In this document: positions 59,667 through 64,000 of the stretch, one piece after another | Layout: each line of letters starts with the position of its first letter | Position numbering within the stretch: the first letter of the stretch is position 1 | NCBI GenBank assembly: GCA_910576995.1 | Contig: CAJTLC010000012.1 | Coordinates: 42,624-106,623, forward strand | Length of the DNA: 64,000 nucleotides | Origin: an uncultured Ruminococcus sp. | GTDB taxonomy: Bacteria > Bacillota > Clostridia > Oscillospirales > Ruminococcaceae | Direction of reading: 5' to 3' | Position numbers and translations under genes: made by a program | Notes under the pieces: generated by a model | Databases searched by the model: none | Told to the model about the DNA's origin: nothing | The model's input: only the letters and a program-made list of their open reading frames with translations

Positions 59667-61750
59667 TTTTCGCTCTCCTCCTTCGTGGAATCGTTCTTTC
59701 CGGCGGTCTTATTTTTGGTGGCTGATTTTTTCTTTTCTCTGCGCTTTGCGGATATCTTCTTCCCCGTAAATATGCCTGCCGCGCCGAGGACAAGAACAAT
59801 CAGCGTGCCGACGATAACGTACAAAAAGTTTTTATCAATGTTCTTTTTGCCAATCGAAACGGTATTGCTGACTATTTCAATACCGCAGTCTTTCGCATAT
59901 TCAAACGCCAAAGTTCCCTCTTCCGCGTAAATTTTGAATCCGTCCATAACGCTGAACGGAGCGGGAAGGTCTTCTGTCATTTCTTCCTGCGAATTTTTCT
60001 GAATCTCTGCCGCAAGTTCTTCATCGTAATCGTATCCGAAAGCGTACTCGCCGATAGTTTCAACGTTGTCGAATATACGGATACTTTTCATAGAAGTACA
60101 GCCGACAAACGCGCCGTTTCCCACGAAATTAAGATCTTCTGAAAGCTTTACGCTTTTAAGCGCCGAACAAGCTTCAAACGAATAGCTGCCTATCTTCACA
60201 ACATTGGACAGATCGACTTCTTCAAGATATGTATTATAGCAGAACGACGATTTTTTCAGTTCAGTTACCGTTGCAGGCGGATTGAAAGTCTTATCGCTTT
60301 TCTGGTGCGGATAAGCAATAAGGACAGTTTTATACTTATTATAAAGAACTCCGTTTTCCGATGAAAATTCGCCGTTTCCGCCCTCGCTGACGTTTATCTC
60401 TTTAAGCTCGGCGCAGTAAATGAAAGGCTCGTCCCCTGTAATCTCCTTGCAGTTTGCCGAAATGGTCAGGCTTTGCAGCTTATCGGAAAACGCACTTTCG
60501 CCTATAATTTCCACTGTATCAGGAAGAATTATCTTACTTGCTTCGACTGAAACAAAAGCGTTCCTGTATATTGATGTGATCTTGTATCCGTCAATCTCTT
60601 CCGGAACTTCTATAGTATCATCCATCGATACGCAGGCAAGAAGCATAGCTTCATCACCCTGTATCGAATATTCATAATCGCCAGAAACTATCGGATTCAT
60701 CGCCTGATATTCTTTCTCCGCCTCAAAAGCTTCCGTCGTCATAAATTCGAAATTATTCTGATAATCATACTCGTCGTCTTTATCGGTAGCATATTTCTGG
60801 GCTGCCGAACCTGAATCGCCGATAATCAAAAAATCTTCTATTGCTTTTTCGTCGGCGTCATATCCGAATGCGTTGTAACCTATACTGATAACAGACGACG
60901 GAATCTGAATTTCTTTAAGAGCCGTTCCCATAAAAGCGCTCTGCATTACCTCCACAAGATAGGGCGGAAGAGTTACTCCTTCAAGGCTTTCGCAGTCAAG
61001 AAACGCGCCCAAGCCGATAGACGTCGTGCTGTCCGAGAAGATGACCTCGCTGAGTGCCGCGCAGTTTACAAACGTCATAGCGTCAACATATTCGACAGAA
61101 GTATTACTCATATCTATCGATTTAAGCGAAGCATTGAAGCTGAAAGCATGGCGATTGATTACCGAAAGCGAATCGGGCAGTGTGATCTCAGTCAATTCGG
61201 TCTCTGAGATCGCCGCAATTCCTATCTCCTCAACGCCGTCGGGAACACGGAAAGAATTCCCCTCCTTTTTATTGGGGTAAAGCAACAGCTTCTTCATATC
61301 CTTGCTGTACAAAATACCGTCAACAGCACAGTAATTTTCATTGTCCTTATCAACGGCGATCTCCTTTATGCTCATGCATGGCGCAAAAGGATTTTCAGCC
61401 GAAATGTACTCTATGCCGGCAGGAATGATAATTTTTTCGGGATGAACGTTCATAAAAGCTTCCGCTTCTATCTCTGTAACTTTTGCGTCGTCAAACTCTT
61501 CAGGTATAACTATTTCAGCTTCTCCCGAATCGCAGTCTGTCAGGTGCGCGTTTCCGTCGCTGTCAACTGTGTATTTAAAATCGCCCGCAACTTTCTCTTC
61601 GGCTTCCTCATCGCTGTCCGAAACTTCAGACACGGCGGATTCTTCAGCCGTGCTTTCATTTTCCGCAAAGCTGCTTAACGCAGGAGCGGCGGCAGCCATA
61701 CAAATCAACAAGCTTGCTGCCAATGCAGCCGCTTTTTTGTAATATTTCAT
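59663..61750 (-). CDS. BspA-like leucine-rich-repeat surface protein with C-terminal membrane anchor (2)
   Basis: 695 residues. Signal peptide MKYYKKAAALAASLLICMAA (about 1-30), an acidic Ser/Glu spacer, then two blocks of LRR_5/BspA repeats (about 85-310 and 375-605), each preceded by a strand-rich GDFKYTVDSDGNAHLTDCDSG or GDYEYSIQGDEAMLLACVSM unit, suggesting internal duplication. A membrane helix (FLYVIVGTLIVLVLGAAGIF, about 645-665) and a basic Lys-rich tail follow. Co-transcribed with the shorter paralogue downstream. Together they may form a cell-surface adhesin pair. Confidence 0.9.
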   Translation of the reverse strand: MKYYKKAAALAASLLICMAAAAPALSSFAENESTAEESAVSEVSDSDEEAEEKVAGDFKYTVDSDGNAHLTDCDSGEAEIVIPEEFDDAKVTEIEAEAFMNVHPEKIIIPAGIEYISAENPFAPCMSIKEIAVDKDNENYCAVDGILYSKDMKKLLLYPNKKEGNSFRVPDGVEEIGIAAISETELTEITLPDSLSVINRHAFSFNASLKSIDMSNTSVEYVDAMTFVNCAALSEVIFSDSTTSIGLGAFLDCESLEGVTLPPYLVEVMQSAFMGTALKEIQIPSSVISIGYNAFGYDADEKAIEDFLIIGDSGSAAQKYATDKDDEYDYQNNFEFMTTEAFEAEKEYQAMNPIVSGDYEYSIQGDEAMLLACVSMDDTIEVPEEIDGYKITSIYRNAFVSVEASKIILPDTVEIIGESAFSDKLQSLTISANCKEITGDEPFIYCAELKEINVSEGGNGEFSSENGVLYNKYKTVLIAYPHQKSDKTFNPPATVTELKKSSFCYNTYLEEVDLSNVVKIGSYSFEACSALKSVKLSEDLNFVGNGAFVGCTSMKSIRIFDNVETIGEYAFGYDYDEELAAEIQKNSQEEMTEDLPAPFSVMDGFKIYAEEGTLAFEYAKDCGIEIVSNTVSIGKKNIDKNFLYVIVGTLIVLVLGAAGIFTGKKISAKRREKKKSATKNKTAGKNDSTKEESEK

Positions 61751-61857
61751 GTTTCTTTCCTCACTTTGTATATATAATGCTTCCCCAAATAAAATTACAT
61801 ATCCATTATAGCATAATCACGAATCAATTGCAACGTATTTCACATATTTTTCATGGA

Positions 61858-61899
61858 AATCAATTTTACTTGTGCGGCATAATGCACACAAGTAAAAAT
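61858..61899. repeat. Minimal family A element: two ends fused (copy A8)
   Basis: AAATCAATTTTACTTGTG (61858-61875) is followed by CGGCATAATGCA and the inverted CACAAGTAAAAAT (to 61899). Only the terminal repeats remain, without the three hairpins. It lies 3 nt past the recG stop, and the fold followed by TTGATTT on the minus strand could act as a terminator. Confidence 0.7.
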
Positions 61900-61902
61900 C
61901 TC

Positions 61903-63936
61903 TCATCCTGTAACTTCTTTATTAAAAAATCGCAGCGTATCCATTTTCAGGGCGTGATGCTCGGGTCTATTCAGTTCGGGATCGCCGGCGAGGAGTTCTT
62001 CGGCGCAGCGGCGCGCTTTATCGGAAAGCTTCATAACATCGGAGGCGTCTGCGGCTTTAAGGGGCGGCAGACCGTGCTGAGCGCTGCCGAAGAAATCGCC
62101 CGGTCCGCGCATTTTCAAATCTTCTTCCGCTATCTTAAATCCATCGGTAGTGGAGGACATTATTTTCATGCGGCGAATGCAGTCCTCCGTGAGATGATCT
62201 GTTATCAGAATGCAGGAGCTTTCAAACTTGCCGCGTCCGACTCTTCCGCGAAGCTGGTGAAGCTGGGAAAGTCCGAATCTTTCGGCATTTTCAATTATCA
62301 TTACGGCGGCGTTCGGAACGTCCACGCCGACTTCGACAACAGTGGTGCAGATAAGAGCCTGAATCTCGCCGCGGCTGAATTTTCCCATAACATCCTCTTT
62401 TTCGGCGCTTTTCATTTTGCCGTGAAGCAGAGCGGTGGAATAGCCTTTCAGCGTAGTTTTTGCGGCATTTTCGGCATAAGATGTTACGGCGAAAAGATCG
62501 CTTTCGCTGTCCTCGATCATCGGGCAAACGATATAAGCCTGACGCCCTTCGTCGAGATGTTTCCGCAGAAATCCGAAAGCGCCCTCGCGTTTTTTTCCCG
62601 TAACGGCGTAGGTTTTCACGGGACTTCTGCCTTTCGGAAGCTGTCTGATGCTTGAAACGTCGAGATCGCCGAAAAGATTGAGCGCAAGGGTACGGGGAAT
62701 AGGGGTAGCGGACATAATAAGCTTATGCGGCGATTCGCTTTTTTCGGCAAGAGCGGCACGCTGGGCAACGCCGAAACGATGCTGTTCGTCGGTGATAACG
62801 AGAGCAAGCGAGCGATATTTTACGTCTTTCTGAATTATGGCGTGAGTTCCGACGATAACATTTATTTCTCCCGATTCGAGACGAGTTCTGATATCAGCGC
62901 GCTGTTTTGGAGTTACCGAACCCGTCAGCAGGCAGATTTTTATACCAAGGGGTTCGAGAAACTGCACAAAAGTTTTAAAATGTTGTGCGGCGAGAATTTC
63001 GGTAGGCGCCATGACAGCCGCCTGAAAACCGTTTTTTACAGCAAAACAGCATGCCGCCGCTGCAACGGCAGTTTTTCCGCTTCCGACGTCGCCCTGCAAA
63101 AGGCGGTTCATGGGAAAATTTCGGCACATATCGGCAAAAATTTCATTGACGGCGGCAGATTGACCATCAGTCAGCTCAAAGGGAAGAGCGCTGAAAAAAT
63201 CGCTCATATCGGTATTTTTATCCATAGCAAACGGAGTTTTTTTGCGGCGTCGAAGTTTCAGCATAAGCATTCCCAGCTGCAATTTCAGAAGTTCTTCAAA
63301 AGCGATCCGTTCGCGTGCAGTTTCGGCTGCGGAATTGCTTTCGGGGAAGTGGATATTTTCCAATGACCAGACAAGAGAAGGCAAATTATACTTGTCGAGG
63401 ATATGCTGCGGAAGAGTTTCGAAAGGAGAATCATGCAGAAGCTTGAGAGCCTTCCGCATATCAGCGCGCACGGCGTTTGCGGAAAGCCCTTGGGTGAGGC
63501 GGTATATCGGCTGTATCAGGACTTTTTCGCTCGCTTTTATATAAACGGGGGAAGAAATTTCGCGGCGAATGAAATTTCCAGTTATTTTGCCATACATATA
63601 ATAAGTTTCGCCATCCCTGAGAGCATGATATGTGTAAACGTTATTATATATAGAGATAATTATAGTATCTATACCGTCTGTAGCGGAGGCGTTGCATATC
63701 ACCAGACCTCCCCTGACGCGCTGCGGAGGATTTTTGTGAAGAACAGTCAGTTTCAGAACGCTGCTGCTGTTAAGCTCCGCCTGCATTATTGGAACATAGG
63801 CGCGGAAATCCAGATAATCGCGCGGAATGTGATAAAGAAGTTCATACGGTGAAAAAATGCCGAGTTTTCGGTATTTTTCGCCCTTAGCCTTTCCAACGCC
63901 CTTAAGATATTCAATATCGGAAAAAATATCTGCCAA
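61903..63936 (-). CDS. recG: ATP-dependent DNA helicase RecG (TTG start)
   Basis: 677 residues, start TTG with GAGG 11 nt upstream (the family begins SDIEYLKGVGKAKGEKYRKLG). Wedge/OB domain at about 50-150 (PQRVRGGLVICNASATDG); helicase lobe 1 with LTDGQ.AAV, Walker A GDVGSGKTAVAA (about 287-298), MAPTEILAAQH, DEQHRFGV; lobe 2 with TATPIPRTLAL, EVGVDVPNAA and the QLHQLRGRVGRG arginine box. Remodels stalled forks and Holliday junctions. Single gene, 153 nt downstream of which the leucine-rich-repeat operon begins. Confidence 0.97.
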   Translation of the reverse strand: MADIFSDIEYLKGVGKAKGEKYRKLGIFSPYELLYHIPRDYLDFRAYVPIMQAELNSSSVLKLTVLHKNPPQRVRGGLVICNASATDGIDTIIISIYNNVYTYHALRDGETYYMYGKITGNFIRREISSPVYIKASEKVLIQPIYRLTQGLSANAVRADMRKALKLLHDSPFETLPQHILDKYNLPSLVWSLENIHFPESNSAAETARERIAFEELLKLQLGMLMLKLRRRKKTPFAMDKNTDMSDFFSALPFELTDGQSAAVNEIFADMCRNFPMNRLLQGDVGSGKTAVAAAACCFAVKNGFQAAVMAPTEILAAQHFKTFVQFLEPLGIKICLLTGSVTPKQRADIRTRLESGEINVIVGTHAIIQKDVKYRSLALVITDEQHRFGVAQRAALAEKSESPHKLIMSATPIPRTLALNLFGDLDVSSIRQLPKGRSPVKTYAVTGKKREGAFGFLRKHLDEGRQAYIVCPMIEDSESDLFAVTSYAENAAKTTLKGYSTALLHGKMKSAEKEDVMGKFSRGEIQALICTTVVEVGVDVPNAAVMIIENAERFGLSQLHQLRGRVGRGKFESSCILITDHLTEDCIRRMKIMSSTTDGFKIAEEDLKMRGPGDFFGSAQHGLPPLKAADASDVMKLSDKARRCAEELLAGDPELNRPEHHALKMDTLRFFNKEVTG

Positions 63937-64000
63937 AGTACTATTTTCCTCGTATAATAAATTTAAGGGTAATTTAAAGAGAACCCATATGAAACCTCTT

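Noticed and set aside
63937..64000. ATGAAACC near 63989 on the plus strand as a gene start
   Set aside because: Only a few codons fit before the window ends and no strong ribosome site precedes it, so nothing can be said.

Overview
The window looks like chromosome from a cellulolytic, spore-forming Clostridia-type Bacillota, most like Ruminococcus/Oscillospiraceae. The grounds are two secreted GH5 cellulases with C-terminal dockerins (cellulosome parts), spore genes (gpr, yabP, yabQ), the short bacterial SRP RNA upstream of dnaX, Firmicute gene orders (ruvC-ruvA-ruvB, yabP-yabQ-divIC-yabR, secG-rnr, dnaX-ybaB-recR), strong AGGAGG ribosome sites and several TTG/GTG starts. This is a lineage inference from content, not from a database search. 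No tRNA, phage, CRISPR or transposase gene was seen.

Layout. 1-3.9 kb (minus): a GlmM-like mutase with eroded catalytic motifs, an RlmI/RlmK-like methyltransferase, and ecfA1-ecfA2 running off the left edge. 4.0-7.1 kb (minus): ruvC-ruvA-sseB-like-ruvB. 7.3-20.2 kb (plus): pheA-metH, a small membrane protein, a solute-binding lipoprotein, GH5-dockerin cellulase 1, feoB and a calcium P-type ATPase. 20.4-28.7 kb: gpr, rpsT, GH5-dockerin cellulase 2, a VanY-like peptidase, and two zinc-ribbon proteins flanking mscL. 29.2-31.6 kb (minus): secD-secF. 31.8-38.3 kb (minus): the complete F1Fo ATP synthase operon atpB-E-F-(H-A fused)-G-D-C. 38.5-45.8 kb (minus): a polysaccharide operon with a priming sugar transferase, GDP-mannose pyrophosphorylase, gmd, rmd and two GT4 transferases, probably using GDP-D-rhamnose. 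46.0-47.7 kb (minus): yabP-yabQ-divIC-yabR. 47.9-53.3 kb (plus): secG-rnr, a lipoprotein and a Na/Pi transporter. 53.5-58.3 kb (plus): SRP RNA, dnaX-ybaB-recR, an ABC-2 polysaccharide exporter pair and a CPCC protein. 58.3-63.9 kb (minus): recG and two membrane-anchored BspA-like leucine-rich-repeat proteins.

Three things stand out. First, a family of intergenic palindromic elements of about 200-280 bp (six complete or nearly complete copies plus two fragments) shares inverted ends and three stacked hairpins. The central long hairpin has a different stem sequence in most copies yet stays base-paired. One copy sits inside the atp operon. Second, the ATP synthase delta and alpha subunits are one continuous reading frame, with a TTG codon where the alpha start would be. 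Third, the GlmM-like protein carries substitutions in all its signature loops.

Twelve sigma-A-type promoters (mostly TTGaca-N17-TATAAT) and about ten hairpin terminators were placed by eye. Gene starts were moved from the longest frame to the codon with the best ribosome site where the sequence decided it.
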